Below are positions 1-6,464 of a DNA stretch of 32,137 nucleotides, one piece after another. This stretch comes from a virus, in IMG/VR virus record IMGVR_UViG_3300031749_000022, positions 1-32,137 of that record, one strand, 5' to 3'. Position numbers and translations under genes: made by a program. How positions within the stretch are numbered: the first letter of the stretch is position 1; every line of letters starts with the position of its first letter. The notes beneath the pieces were generated by a model, which saw only the letters and a program-made list of their open reading frames with translations, made no database searches and was not told the origin of the DNA.

Positions 1-448
1 CGGGTTTCAAGTTGCGGTAGATGACCTCGATCTCGTCGACCGCAGGGATATACCAGTCGGCGTGTCCAGCGATCCGGAGGTCGAGCGCCCATTGCGCAAG
101 ATCGCTTCCAGCTGCGGCCATGGCCTTTGTGTTGGCGAGGCCGTCGTTGTAGGAAAGCGCGCCCGGGACATCGGTGATGTCGTTGATCCATTCGTGATCG
201 TCATGATCGCCTTCGGCCTTGGGAGCCACGATCAGCGCGTAGGGCTGCTCGTCGATGAGAATCCTTCCAGCGTAGAAACCGCCGTCCATTCTTGTTCCAT
301 AGGGAAGTTCACCTGATCGTGCTTTGGCCAAGAGCGCACGAGGATCTTCGAGCTCTGACGATTCAGGAAGCCGGGCATGATTGTCTGCTGCGAATTGGGC
401 TGCATCTTCGAACGTCATCGGAACTTCGGATTCGATTGAATTTTCCAT
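1..448 (-). CDS. DUF1566-like phage protein, cut by the window edge
   Basis: The frame opens at an ATG at 448 and stays open for 149 codons to the edge of the window, so the C-terminus is missing. GGAG lies 6 bases before the start, overlapping the end of the upstream gene whose stop is at 451-453. The visible protein has an acidic N-terminus, a 'GGFYAGR' segment (residues 56-62), an acidic His/Asp stretch (80-86), and 'GLANTKAM' and 'DWYIPAVDEIEVIY' (103-144), which resembles the Lcl_C/DUF1566 fold of phage accessory and fibre-associated proteins. The function of these proteins inside early operons is not established. A second member of the same apparent family opens this operon at 4657. The family assignment is by pattern recognition only. 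Confidence 0.75.
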   Translation of the reverse strand, partial: MENSIESEVPMTFEDAAQFAADNHARLPESSELEDPRALLAKARSGELPYGTRMDGGFYAGRILIDEQPYALIVAPKAEGDHDDHEWINDITDVPGALSYNDGLANTKAMAAAGSDLAQWALDLRIAGHADWYIPAVDEIEVIYRNLKP

Positions 449-450
449 GG

Positions 451-714
451 TTATTCTCCTTGCATTGATGATGGGTTGGTGAGATTTGAGATGCATCCCG
501 AAGCGTGCAGCTCGTTGAGGATTTTTGTGGGGTTGGCGAATTGTCCGCAGCGATATTCTTTCGCAGACAGAATTGCCATCATTCCATTTCGGCAGCGATA
601 TACTACGTCGCGCCTTTTTGGCCTCATGACATTGAAAACCCTGTAGCGGCTCGTCTGTCCCGTGATGCTGTCAGAACAGGTTTCGCGCTCCAGAAATACT
701 CGAAACAGCTTCAT
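451..714 (-). CDS. Hypothetical protein, 87 aa
   Basis: This basic, cysteine-containing 87-residue protein is not one I recognise. AAGGGA lies 6 bases before its ATG, the start overlaps the upstream stop in an ATGA junction, and its TAA sits 2 bases before the next start codon, so it is tightly packed in the leftward operon and probably translationally coupled. It has four cysteines (residues 13, 41, 60 and 74), an Arg-rich middle, and no membrane segment. Its coding status rests on packing and ribosome-binding site rather than on homology. Confidence 0.65.
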   Translation of the reverse strand: MKLFRVFLERETCSDSITGQTSRYRVFNVMRPKRRDVVYRCRNGMMAILSAKEYRCGQFANPTKILNELHASGCISNLTNPSSMQGE

Positions 715-926
715 GCAAGTCCCTTTTCAAGGTCATTCTGAATATCGATCAGATGAGCCATTGGAGCCTTGTCAGTGCCATCGCAGATTCTGATTTGAGC
801 CTCGAGGAGGATCTCGATCTGAGCTTCTGCGATGTCTCGATCATGACCTTTCACGAGACTGGAGAGCAGCCAAAGCAGGCTGGCAATAATGATCAAAAGC
901 AAAAAGACAAGGGTGGGAATATGCAT
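711..926 (-). CDS. Small membrane protein, 71 aa
   Basis: I chose the ATG at 926 because AAAGAGG lies 5 bases upstream; a TTG further up at 941 keeps the frame open but has no ribosome-binding site. Residues 5-24 (LVFLLLIIIASLLWLLSSLV) form one hydrophobic membrane helix, followed by a charged cytosolic tail rich in Asp and Glu that could be amphipathic (about 30-71). This looks like a holin-sized or Rz/spanin-sized protein, but the position in an early operon argues against lysis, so no function is assigned. It begins directly after a hairpin terminator, so it may be expressed at a lower level than the genes upstream or need readthrough. The 3' end overlaps the next start (ATGA). Confidence 0.7.
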   Translation of the reverse strand: MHIPTLVFLLLIIIASLLWLLSSLVKGHDRDIAEAQIEILLEAQIRICDGTDKAPMAHLIDIQNDLEKGLA

Positions 927-939
927 GTGCGCCTCTTTC

Positions 940-965
940 AAAAATGCCGCCCAGAGTAGGGCGGC
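940..965 (-). terminator. Intrinsic terminator inside the leftward operon
   Basis: Read on the minus strand, GCCGCCC (965-959 side) and GGGCGGC form a perfect 7-bp GC-only stem with a 6-base loop (953-958), followed by A and five T residues (940-944). It lies 9 bases after the stop of the 56-residue gene and 14 bases before the ATG of the membrane protein, so it should attenuate the last three genes of the operon. Confidence 0.75.
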
Positions 966-974
966 TCGTCACCG

Positions 975-1145
975 TCAGGCCTTTTTCACGAAGCCTCTCA
1001 GCTTGCCGATCATCTCGCTGAATTCTTCGTGGATTTCGTCGCCCCATTCCTTGAGTTTTCCCTCGAGCTCGTCGACGACGCCATGATAGGCTTCGGCGTC
1101 CGGGGCAGGCTGGGTACCGGTTTGAGGGTTGTTTTGGTCTTCCAT
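975..1145 (-). CDS. Small acidic protein, 56 aa
   Basis: This short gene runs from an ATG at 1145 to a TGA at 975-977. AAGGAG lies 8 bases before the ATG. The first 16 residues are polar and proline-rich. The rest (about 20-50) is a charged amphipathic helix with heptad-like spacing that ends in a basic tail (FVKKA). It lies between two hairpin terminators and downstream of the ParB-like gene. I do not recognise it; a small accessory or protein-binding factor is conceivable. The strong ribosome-binding site and the good fit into the operon are the reasons for calling it. Confidence 0.7.
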   Translation of the reverse strand: MEDQNNPQTGTQPAPDAEAYHGVVDELEGKLKEWGDEIHEEFSEMIGKLRGFVKKA

Positions 1146-1161
1146 AAATAACTACTCCTTG

Positions 1162-1189
1162 AAAAATGGATGGATCAAAGGCTCCATCC
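1162..1189 (-). terminator. Probable intrinsic terminator after the ParB-like gene
   Basis: On the minus strand GGATGGA and TCCATCC form a 7-bp stem with an 8-base loop, followed by A and five T residues (1162-1166). It starts 9 bases after the ParB-like stop codon. The stem is less GC-rich than the one at 940-965, so termination may be partial. Confidence 0.55.
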
Positions 1190-1197
1190 GATGCCTG

Positions 1198-2793
1198 CTA
1201 GGCTGCCAGAGCTTCCTTTTTCTGCTTTGCGGGAAGTTTTGAAGACTTTTCTTTCGCTTTGAGCTGCGCCTTATGTTCCCGGCGCATCTGATCGTGATCG
1301 ATACCAAACCTTGTCGAAAAATCGGCCAGGCGCTCTGTCTTGGGGTCCCTCCAGGTGGCAACATGCGTTTCGCCGATGAGGCAGCAGTCGATCAACAGGG
1401 CGCAAATATCGGCATCGCTCAGCCTGTCGATGTGATTGCGTTCGAATTCATAAACGAGGTCATGGGTGATCTTCTCGTCAATATAAAGAGCAACAAGCCT
1501 CTTGCGCGTGTCAAAGTCGATGCCGCTGAACATCGTCTTGGCCACCATTCTGAGCTCGGCTGGATTGAGCGTCGGGAAGAGCGGCAGCGATCGCTTGGAC
1601 AGATCTTTCTGGAAGCTGAATCGTATTTCAGCCAGCCAGTTCGCTCTGAAAATGTTTTCCTCGCGATTTTCCTTTTCCTTCTTTTTCTGGTCATCGTTGC
1701 CGTTGCTTTGCTGATAAGGCGAACTGACCTTCTTGGCTTTCAGAATCTCGCTTGCCGCCGAGGTTTCAACGCATTCGACGAGAACGCCCTTATTCACGTC
1801 CTCGATCAGCGTCACGGGCGGCATGTCGCCTTTCAACAGTTCCCGGTAAGTTTTGCCGCCCTCATGGTAGTAGTTCCGGTCATTCAGCGGGGTCCATCTG
1901 CTGGAATGTGTGGGACCGTGCGGAAACAGTTTTTTCGCTGCTTCTCCGTGAATAAGCGAGAAGCCTTTTGCTTCCGCTTCGGCAACGCGCTTATCGATAT
2001 TTGCCGCTTTTTTCCGAGCAAAGCATTCCGGATCTGTGCAGACGTCTGCAAATTTAAGATCAGTGAAAATCTCTGGCTGATTGGCGGCAAGCTTTGGGCA
2101 TTCCCGGCAGGATCCGACACCTTTAAGCAGGTCGGTATCTGATGTTTTGAATGGCGCCTGGTCGATACGCAGCATGAAATTGTCTTGTATGTATTTTGCT
2201 GCGGTACGAAAGGACATGATCTCACCCCGCCAATCCGGCTCGGTAATGGATTTCAATGCCTGGATCTGTAGGGAAGCGAGAGGAATGCGAGCGATCAGCA
2301 ATGCAGTCGATTCGCTGAGCTTGCCATCATAGAAAGCCTCACGCGCTTTTTTGCAGAGTGCTGTGAGCTTCAGCTTGGCGTATATGTAGGCCTTGCTCTT
2401 CTTGACCTTCTCGGCCAGCAGTTCTGCCGTGTAGCCATGCTCTTTCATCAGCTTCTCGTATCCTTCGGCTTCCTCCAGGGGATGGAGATCATCGCGCTGC
2501 AGGTTTTCAATCACCTGAACCTCGAGGACCTGTAGATCGCTCATCTCCCGGATGAAAGCCGGGATCTCCGTGAGCTCGGCCATGATGGATGCGCGGTAAC
2601 GACGCTCACCTGCGATCAGTTCGAAGTCTTCGCTATCCTTTTTATGGCGAATCAGGATCGGCTGCAGAACGCCATGGAGACGCACGCTTTCGGACAGCTC
2701 CTTGAGCTTTCCTTCGTTGAAAAACTTCCTGGGATTGGTGGGAGATGGGGAAATTCTGCCGATTTCCACCACGTGGATTTGCTGGTTAATCAT
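1198..2793 (-). CDS. ParB/RepB/Spo0J-family protein with cysteine cluster, 531 aa
   Basis: I start it at the ATG at 2793, with GGAG 7 bases upstream; the open frame continues 33 codons further but without a start signal. Residues 1-112 are a ParB N-terminal domain: the nucleotide-binding motif GERRYRAS is at 62-69 and the conserved ENLQRDDLHPLEEAEGY at 96-112. A helix-turn-helix follows (about 117-146). A four-cysteine arrangement C229-C232-C252-C257 could bind zinc. The region around 365-380 is a charged linker, and the last 150 residues are helical with a Lys-rich tail. ParB domains of this type bind CTP and load onto DNA in characterised homologues. No ParA is present in the window, and the protein sits in a repressor-controlled early operon, so a role in phage regulation, replication or DNA handling is as likely as partition. 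Confidence 0.9.
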   Translation of the reverse strand: MINQQIHVVEIGRISPSPTNPRKFFNEGKLKELSESVRLHGVLQPILIRHKKDSEDFELIAGERRYRASIMAELTEIPAFIREMSDLQVLEVQVIENLQRDDLHPLEEAEGYEKLMKEHGYTAELLAEKVKKSKAYIYAKLKLTALCKKAREAFYDGKLSESTALLIARIPLASLQIQALKSITEPDWRGEIMSFRTAAKYIQDNFMLRIDQAPFKTSDTDLLKGVGSCRECPKLAANQPEIFTDLKFADVCTDPECFARKKAANIDKRVAEAEAKGFSLIHGEAAKKLFPHGPTHSSRWTPLNDRNYYHEGGKTYRELLKGDMPPVTLIEDVNKGVLVECVETSAASEILKAKKVSSPYQQSNGNDDQKKKEKENREENIFRANWLAEIRFSFQKDLSKRSLPLFPTLNPAELRMVAKTMFSGIDFDTRKRLVALYIDEKITHDLVYEFERNHIDRLSDADICALLIDCCLIGETHVATWRDPKTERLADFSTRFGIDHDQMRREHKAQLKAKEKSSKLPAKQKKEALAA

Positions 2794-2977
2794 GATTTTC
2801 TCCAGTATTTTGAGGAAGGCTTTTCCGGGCAGAGACGGAGATCTTGATCCATCCCTTCGGTACAATCGGCGAAAGCAAGGTGCGGCGCCCATCGGTCACC
2901 AGATGAAGGTGCGCGGCAGAGGCAAGGATGGAGGCCTCGAGCACGGTCTGTTCGTCAGGAATGGTCACCGTTGCCAT
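2786..2977 (-). CDS. Hypothetical protein, 63 aa
   Basis: The ATG at 2977 follows the stop of the preceding gene by 2 bases, and the TAA at 2786-2788 lies inside the start of the ParB-like gene (8-base overlap), so the three genes should be translationally coupled. The 63-residue product contains a hydrophobic, Ala/Leu/His-rich segment (about 13-26) and a basic C-terminal half. I do not recognise a family. No strong ribosome-binding site is visible, which fits coupling to the upstream gene. Confidence 0.6.
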   Translation of the reverse strand: MATVTIPDEQTVLEASILASAAHLHLVTDGRRTLLSPIVPKGWIKISVSARKSLPQNTGENHD

Positions 2978-2979
2978 GA

Positions 2980-3804
2980 TCAGGACTCGTCAGCGACAAA
3001 ATCGTAGAGAACCGTCGTGCTTTCCGGATCCAGCTCGAGCGGCTCCGGCGTCAAGCCGAAAAGGATGAGCGTTCGATCGGAGGTTATTGCTACGCGAAAA
3101 CGATTGGGGGGGGGCAGCTTGGCTTCAGGTGGAGCGGGATCAGGAGTTTCTGTCTTCGCTGGCTCAGATGAAGATGCTCCGGCGCTTTTCGGAAGGGCGA
3201 CAGGAGCGGGTGACGTGCTTGATTTTGATTGGTACGAGTTTCTTTTGCTCGCGCCAAGCTTGGCCATTTCAGCTGCAGTAGCATGGGCGTTCGGTCCGAG
3301 CGATATCCGTTCGATTTGGGATTTGTCGATTTCGAAGCTCAGGCGCCCATTCTTTTTGCCTTCCACCAGCGCGACGGAAAGCGGCCCGGTTTCATTGGAA
3401 AAATGCTTCCGAAGATCGGCGCGTGTGGATGCTGGATGATCGGACAGGAACTCGATAAGACGTTTCATGAGGCTCTTCTTTTTCTCAGGAACGACAGTTT
3501 CAGGAGAAGATCCGGCACCGGCAGCGGGTGACTGATTCTCGGATTCCGGCGAAATGCTTCGTGCTTCTCCTCTCCCGGAGGGTGTTAGCATCAGAAGAAA
3601 TCCGTCTTCGATATCGCCCATATCGATTGCGCCGTCTTTGGCAAGCTTGGCGACTTCATCGAATACCTGGTTGCGGCTGAACGACGCACTCATGCAGCCG
3701 GGGAGTTCATGCTTCCTGATGGGTTCATGCTCCAAAATGGAGAGCAGAATCGCTTCACGAAGGGATTTTGCGTTGAGCGAAGAGATTTCAGCAGGTGAAA
3801 GCAT
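2980..3804 (-). CDS. Winged-helix-like phage protein, 274 aa
   Basis: The start is the ATG at 3804, with AAGGGA 6 bases upstream. The protein reads as two compact helical domains, residues about 10-80 (helices 'LREAILLSILEHEP', 'NQVFDEVAKLAKDGAI' followed by a strand ending in 'LLMLTPSGRG') and about 108-170 ('SLMKRLIEFLSDHP', 'RADLRKHFS'), each like a winged helix. They are joined by Ser/Pro/Ala-rich linkers, and a C-terminal strand-rich segment follows (about 232-274). DNA binding is inferred, not shown. A run of nine C residues on the coding strand (3106-3114) encodes Pro-Pro-Pro near residue 231 and is a potential slippage point. Its 5' end overlaps the upstream gene by 17 bases. Confidence 0.75.
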   Translation of the reverse strand: MLSPAEISSLNAKSLREAILLSILEHEPIRKHELPGCMSASFSRNQVFDEVAKLAKDGAIDMGDIEDGFLLMLTPSGRGEARSISPESENQSPAAGAGSSPETVVPEKKKSLMKRLIEFLSDHPASTRADLRKHFSNETGPLSVALVEGKKNGRLSFEIDKSQIERISLGPNAHATAAEMAKLGASKRNSYQSKSSTSPAPVALPKSAGASSSEPAKTETPDPAPPEAKLPPPNRFRVAITSDRTLILFGLTPEPLELDPESTTVLYDFVADES

Positions 3805-4012
3805 TGGTTTCCCTTTCGTAGATAAGGCATTCGGATTTGGCGGCGCTGGAGATCGCCAGCATTTTTGTGGCGAGGATCTTTTTGCGGGCAAGCAGATCAT
3901 CGATTCGCGCTTGGGAATTCCGGATATTCATCCGCTCTCTCTGGATTGCGCGGTCTATGCGACATTTTTCATCATCGAAAATCAGGAGCAAAATTGAAGC
4001 CTCGGAAATCAT
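3788..4012 (-). CDS. Small helical protein, 74 aa
   Basis: The ATG at 4012 overlaps the stop of the preceding gene (ATGA), and GATGAGG lies just upstream; a GTG at 4054 in the same frame would overlap the neighbour by a further 42 bases and has no better signal. The product begins with a short hydrophobic stretch (MISEASILLLIF), and then becomes highly charged and helical with Arg/Glu/Ile spacing typical of a coiled coil (about 14-60). I recognise no family. It overlaps the start of the winged-helix-like gene by 17 bases. Confidence 0.65.
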   Translation of the reverse strand: MISEASILLLIFDDEKCRIDRAIQRERMNIRNSQARIDDLLARKKILATKMLAISSAAKSECLIYERETNAFTC

Positions 4013-4233
4013 GGCCTCATCCAGAACAGGAAAACGCACATCGCGAAGATCCACAGGGCGATTGTTTGCCAGAGCGGAAGAGGTCTATTGTCTTCCTCGT
4101 ACATGGACTCAGACCTGTAGTGAATGTCGTATTTGCTCATTTCCTTCCCCCGCTTCATGACGGCCATCAGACCCATGGCGAAAAAAAACGTCCCAACGAT
4201 CCAGCATCCGACGATAATCAGCCCTGTTTCCAT
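4009..4233 (-). CDS. Two-pass small membrane protein, 74 aa
   Basis: The ATG at 4233 has GGGG 9 bases upstream. Residues 4-25 and 54-71 are hydrophobic and should form two membrane helices, joined by a charged loop of about 28 residues (KRGKEMSKYDIHYRSES and an acidic stretch). The positive residues after the first helix place the loop in the cytoplasm. No family is recognised. It follows the DUF1566-like gene by 28 bases and overlaps the next gene by 4. The upstream part of this open frame (to 4653) is antisense-like and is not part of the gene. Confidence 0.65.
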   Translation of the reverse strand: METGLIIVGCWIVGTFFFAMGLMAVMKRGKEMSKYDIHYRSESMYEEDNRPLPLWQTIALWIFAMCVFLFWMRP

Positions 4234-4261
4234 CGCGAAGCCCCGGAAAATTGATGAATGA

Positions 4262-4657
4262 CTAAATGACTTCTCTGCGGACGGCCCGGGCGCGCAGCTC
4301 GTCGTAGGTGTCGTAGCAATCCTGGCCGCCATAGTCGAAGCTCTGGTACCAGGCCCAGCCGTCTTCTTCATCCAGCTGATTCGACCAGTAGGCTGCAGCT
4401 TCGAATTTGTCTTTATGGAAAGCGATAAGAATCGCTTGCTCGATGCGGTTAGGAAGATCGCCGCCGATCGACTGCGCCCAGGCCATCTGTTTCTTCCAGG
4501 GAGCGCGATCGTTGTCACCTGGTAGGATGAAGAAACGGGTGAGACGACCATCAGGACCGGCGTAGTAACCGCCGAGGACTTCGCCATCTGCCAGTGCGAA
4601 AGAAGGCAGCATGAGAGAGGGTTCGATTTTTCCGACGACTTCAGCAGATTCATGCAT
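4262..4657 (-). CDS. DUF1566-like phage protein, 131 aa, first gene of the leftward operon
   Basis: The start is an ATG at 4657 with GGGGAA 6 bases upstream. The protein matches the pattern of the small DUF1566/Lcl_C proteins of phages: 'GGYYAG' (29-34), 'DLPNRIEQAIL' (67-77), 'AYWSNQ' (89-94), 'AWYQSFDYGGQ' (102-112), and a closing 'RARAVRR' (122-128). These are hallmarks of the fold. Its role in an early operon is unknown. It is preceded by an untranslated leader of about 150 bases from the promoter at 4817-4845. The reading frame stays open for about 30 codons upstream of the ATG without any start codon, which is probably chance. A second apparent member of the family lies at the left edge. 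Confidence 0.8.
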   Translation of the reverse strand: MHESAEVVGKIEPSLMLPSFALADGEVLGGYYAGPDGRLTRFFILPGDNDRAPWKKQMAWAQSIGGDLPNRIEQAILIAFHKDKFEAAAYWSNQLDEEDGWAWYQSFDYGGQDCYDTYDELRARAVRREVI

Positions 4658-4816
4658 AGTTATTCCCCAATAATGGTTAAACAGATCAATGCCAGTAGTT
4701 TGCTGATCCGTCCCCGCGTACTGCGTGCCAAAAGGCCGTTTCGCGCCTGCCTACTGTTCCGGCAGATTCCAGGTCAGGGGCAATTCTCCTTGGGAGTTTT
4801 GCTGGCTGATGGGGAG

Positions 4817-4845
4817 ATATTAACGAATCGTTAATGCTTGGTCAA
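4817..4845 (-). promoter_or_regulatory. Leftward early promoter
   Basis: On the minus strand TTGACC (4840-4845) and TAATAT (4817-4822) are separated by exactly 17 bases, a good sigma-70 promoter. Transcription would start near 4810 and run into the operon beginning at 4657. The leader between 4658 and about 4810 contains no gene that I can support. Two operator-like 17-mers cover the promoter. Confidence 0.8.
4819..4835. promoter_or_regulatory. Operator 1 of the leftward promoter
   Basis: ATTAACGAATCGTTAAT is a perfect palindrome with a single central base. It fills the space between the -10 and -35 boxes of the leftward promoter. The same half-site TCGTTA(A/T)T occurs at the repressor/cro intergenic region, so the same regulator should bind both. 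Confidence 0.8.
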
Positions 4846-4860
4846 TAGCGTTTCGTTATT
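4844..4860. promoter_or_regulatory. Operator 2 of the leftward promoter
   Basis: AATAGCGTTTCGTTATT has one good half-site (TCGTTATT) and one degenerate half. It overlaps the -35 box, with its centre 25 bp from that of operator 1. Confidence 0.65.
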
Positions 4861-4883
4861 TTTTTCTTGATATGAGCGACAAA

Positions 4884-4911
4884 TATTCCCAACGTGGACT
4901 TGTTGGGAATA
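4884..4911. repeat. 10-bp inverted repeat, possible protein-binding site
   Basis: TATTCCCAAC (4884-4893) and GTTGGGAATA (4902-4911) form perfect arms around an 8-base spacer. It lies upstream of the leftward promoter and directly beyond the terminator of the gene at 5012-5980. It lacks a proper T-tract, so it is more like an operator than a terminator. The binding partner is unknown. Confidence 0.6.
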
Positions 4912-4935
4912 AAAAAACCCGCCTAGGCGAGTTTT
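4911..4935 (-). terminator. Intrinsic terminator of the LprI-like gene
   Basis: On the minus strand a stem centred on CGCCTAGGCG, with flanking A-T pairs and one C/A mismatch, is followed by seven T residues (4911-4917). It stands about 80 bases downstream of the stop codon at 5012-5014 and insulates the leftward early promoter from that gene. Confidence 0.75.
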
Positions 4936-5011
4936 AATTTAACTAGGAGGGCATGTAAGAGTCTATTGTAAGAAATGAACAGAGGGTAAGTCTTATATCA
5001 TGAGCTTTTGT

Positions 5012-5980
5012 CTATGGTTTTTGAATCACATCGTCGAGCTGCTGTTTGCGCCGGGCGTACCATTTGAGGACGCATTCCTTGTCGTGACAGTTTTTTTCAC
5101 GATTTTTCCATTCGACCTGATTTTCTGCATAGAATGCATCTTTGTCGACAGAAGCGTTGCGAGCCTCTTTGTAAAGAGACGCCAGTTCATTATCCAGCGT
5201 CGCGAGATCTTTGTCTGAGCAGATCAGTTTTTCCGCATCGGATCGCGCTTTCGAGCAATCGAAACTGGGGTGGGCTAATTGGTCTGGCTGGACGGTTTCC
5301 GGATCGGGCGCGGATTCTGTAGATTGAAGTGTGTCTTTTTCCTTATTTGAGGTAGACGCGATGGAATTGTTTTCCTGTTCTTGGTCGCGGATCACGCAAT
5401 TCTTCAGCATAGCGGTTGTAGTGATATCTCCGTTCCCTGTACAGATAAGAGAGATGTGCTGCCCTTTCTTCAATGTAGCCGCCTTCTGTCGTTCAGAATC
5501 TTCTAGTGCAGCGCTCGGGGAGAGAAATTCGTTTTCAGGATTCAGTAGGGCGACATTGACATTGTTCAAAATGTCCGTGGTTACGGAATATACGATTCCG
5601 GTAATTTCAAACCGCTTCCCCTTGAATTGGTTATCTGCGGCCACTGTGTTTGCTGAATAAGCGTGAGCAAGATCGGCTGCTGTGATACGAAATTGTGGGC
5701 TAGCGGCTAAAGAGGTATCTACGGTTGCTATAGGGGATTTCTGCTGTTCCTTAGAGGGCGCGCGGGCGACTTGAGCATCATCTGAGCCTGAAAGAGAAGA
5801 CGGCGTGTCATTCTTGTCGTTTTGCGCCATAAACCATATCAACCCTGGGACAAGAACAATCAAGGAAAATACCGCCATTTGCCAGGAAACTTGTACTGGT
5901 AATTTGGCCCCGCATCCAGGGCATGCCTGGGCCTTCGTGCTGACTTGATATCCGCATTCCTTGCATTTTGTCATTGCCAT
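5012..5980 (-). CDS. Membrane protein with zinc ribbon, OB-like and LprI-like domains, 322 aa
   Basis: Residues 6-23 hold a zinc ribbon (CxxC at 6/9 and 20/23). One membrane helix follows (about 34-51), then an Ser/Gln-rich linker, and an OB-fold tRNA_anti-like region (about 98-196: 'FKGKRFEITGIVYSV', 'KKGQHISLICTG'). The C-terminal domain (238-315) resembles the lysozyme-inhibitor LprI/DUF1311 domain, with cysteines at 242, 254, 298 and 303 and the typical 'SFDC..A....EKLIC....LA.LD..LA.LY'. The topology suggests a cytosolic ribbon and a periplasmic remainder, where the cysteines could pair. It stands alone between repressor and leftward operon, with its own terminator, and is oriented like the repressor. 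That is the usual place of a gene expressed in the lysogen. The start could also be the ATG two codons later. Confidence 0.8.
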   Translation of the reverse strand: MAMTKCKECGYQVSTKAQACPGCGAKLPVQVSWQMAVFSLIVLVPGLIWFMAQNDKNDTPSSLSGSDDAQVARAPSKEQQKSPIATVDTSLAASPQFRITAADLAHAYSANTVAADNQFKGKRFEITGIVYSVTTDILNNVNVALLNPENEFLSPSAALEDSERQKAATLKKGQHISLICTGNGDITTTAMLKNCVIRDQEQENNSIASTSNKEKDTLQSTESAPDPETVQPDQLAHPSFDCSKARSDAEKLICSDKDLATLDNELASLYKEARNASVDKDAFYAENQVEWKNREKNCHDKECVLKWYARRKQQLDDVIQKP

Positions 5981-6113
5981 GAAGAGTTCCCGAATGAGTT
6001 TTAATAAAAGCCGGTTCTAACCCTCCCCGAATCAATCCCAGTCTGGATCTGACTGGTTTGCCTCGCCGTGATCAGAGAAATCGAAGCTCGTCTGAAACCA
6101 GATTTGTATCACA

Positions 6114-6458
6114 TTACTTCTTATTGGATCCTTTTTCTTGTGGTTCATATGCCAAACTGCTAGTGCTTAAAAGCCAGGATTGCACTTCGGGAGGAAGCTT
6201 TCCAAATGCTTCGGCCTTCCCATCTGAGTGGTCATGATCTAACCACCCGCGCTCTTTGTTCATGCAGGCTTCTAGTTTTCTTGCGGCCTTAGTTCCAATT
6301 TCTTTCGGAGTTCCACTTTTCGAATCCTTGTAGGACCGGGCCATTGTTTTTATGTTTGCTTCTGAGCAGCCATATTTTTCAGCAAGAAAAAATTCTCCCC
6401 CTGCCTCTTTGATAAGAATGAGCAGGTTTTCTCTTCTAATTTCTTCACATGTTTTCAT
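6114..6458 (-). CDS. Phage repressor (CI position), short form without peptidase domain, 114 aa
   Basis: The ATG at 6458 has AAGG two bases upstream and gives the natural N-terminus MKTCEEIRREN; the open frame begins ten codons earlier at 6488. Residues 8-45 form a helix-turn-helix ('FFLAEKYGCSEANIKTMARS'), and 'GTKAARKLEACMNKERGWLDHDH' (55-77) is the segment that follows the HTH in many proteobacterial phage CI-like proteins. The remaining 37 residues are a polar tail. There is no room for the S24/LexA-type autoproteolytic domain, so RecA-driven self-cleavage is not expected. It faces the Cro-like gene across two operators, the standard lambda-type immunity arrangement. Confidence 0.8.
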   Translation of the reverse strand: MKTCEEIRRENLLILIKEAGGEFFLAEKYGCSEANIKTMARSYKDSKSGTPKEIGTKAARKLEACMNKERGWLDHDHSDGKAEAFGKLPPEVQSWLLSTSSLAYEPQEKGSNKK

Positions 6459-6464
6459 AACCTT

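Noticed and set aside
1273-2142. Long open frame on the plus strand (289 codons)
   Set aside because: It lies wholly antisense to the ParB-like gene, which has clear family motifs; the plus-strand product shows no domain and no ribosome-binding site.
4872-4937. 21-codon plus-strand frame through the inverted repeat and terminator
   Set aside because: It has an ATG and stop but no Shine-Dalgarno sequence, and its codons are fully explained by the hairpins.
4945-4958. Strong AGGAGGG followed by ATG TAA on the plus strand
   Set aside because: A start codon directly followed by a stop gives no product; it might be a gene remnant, but nothing downstream continues it.
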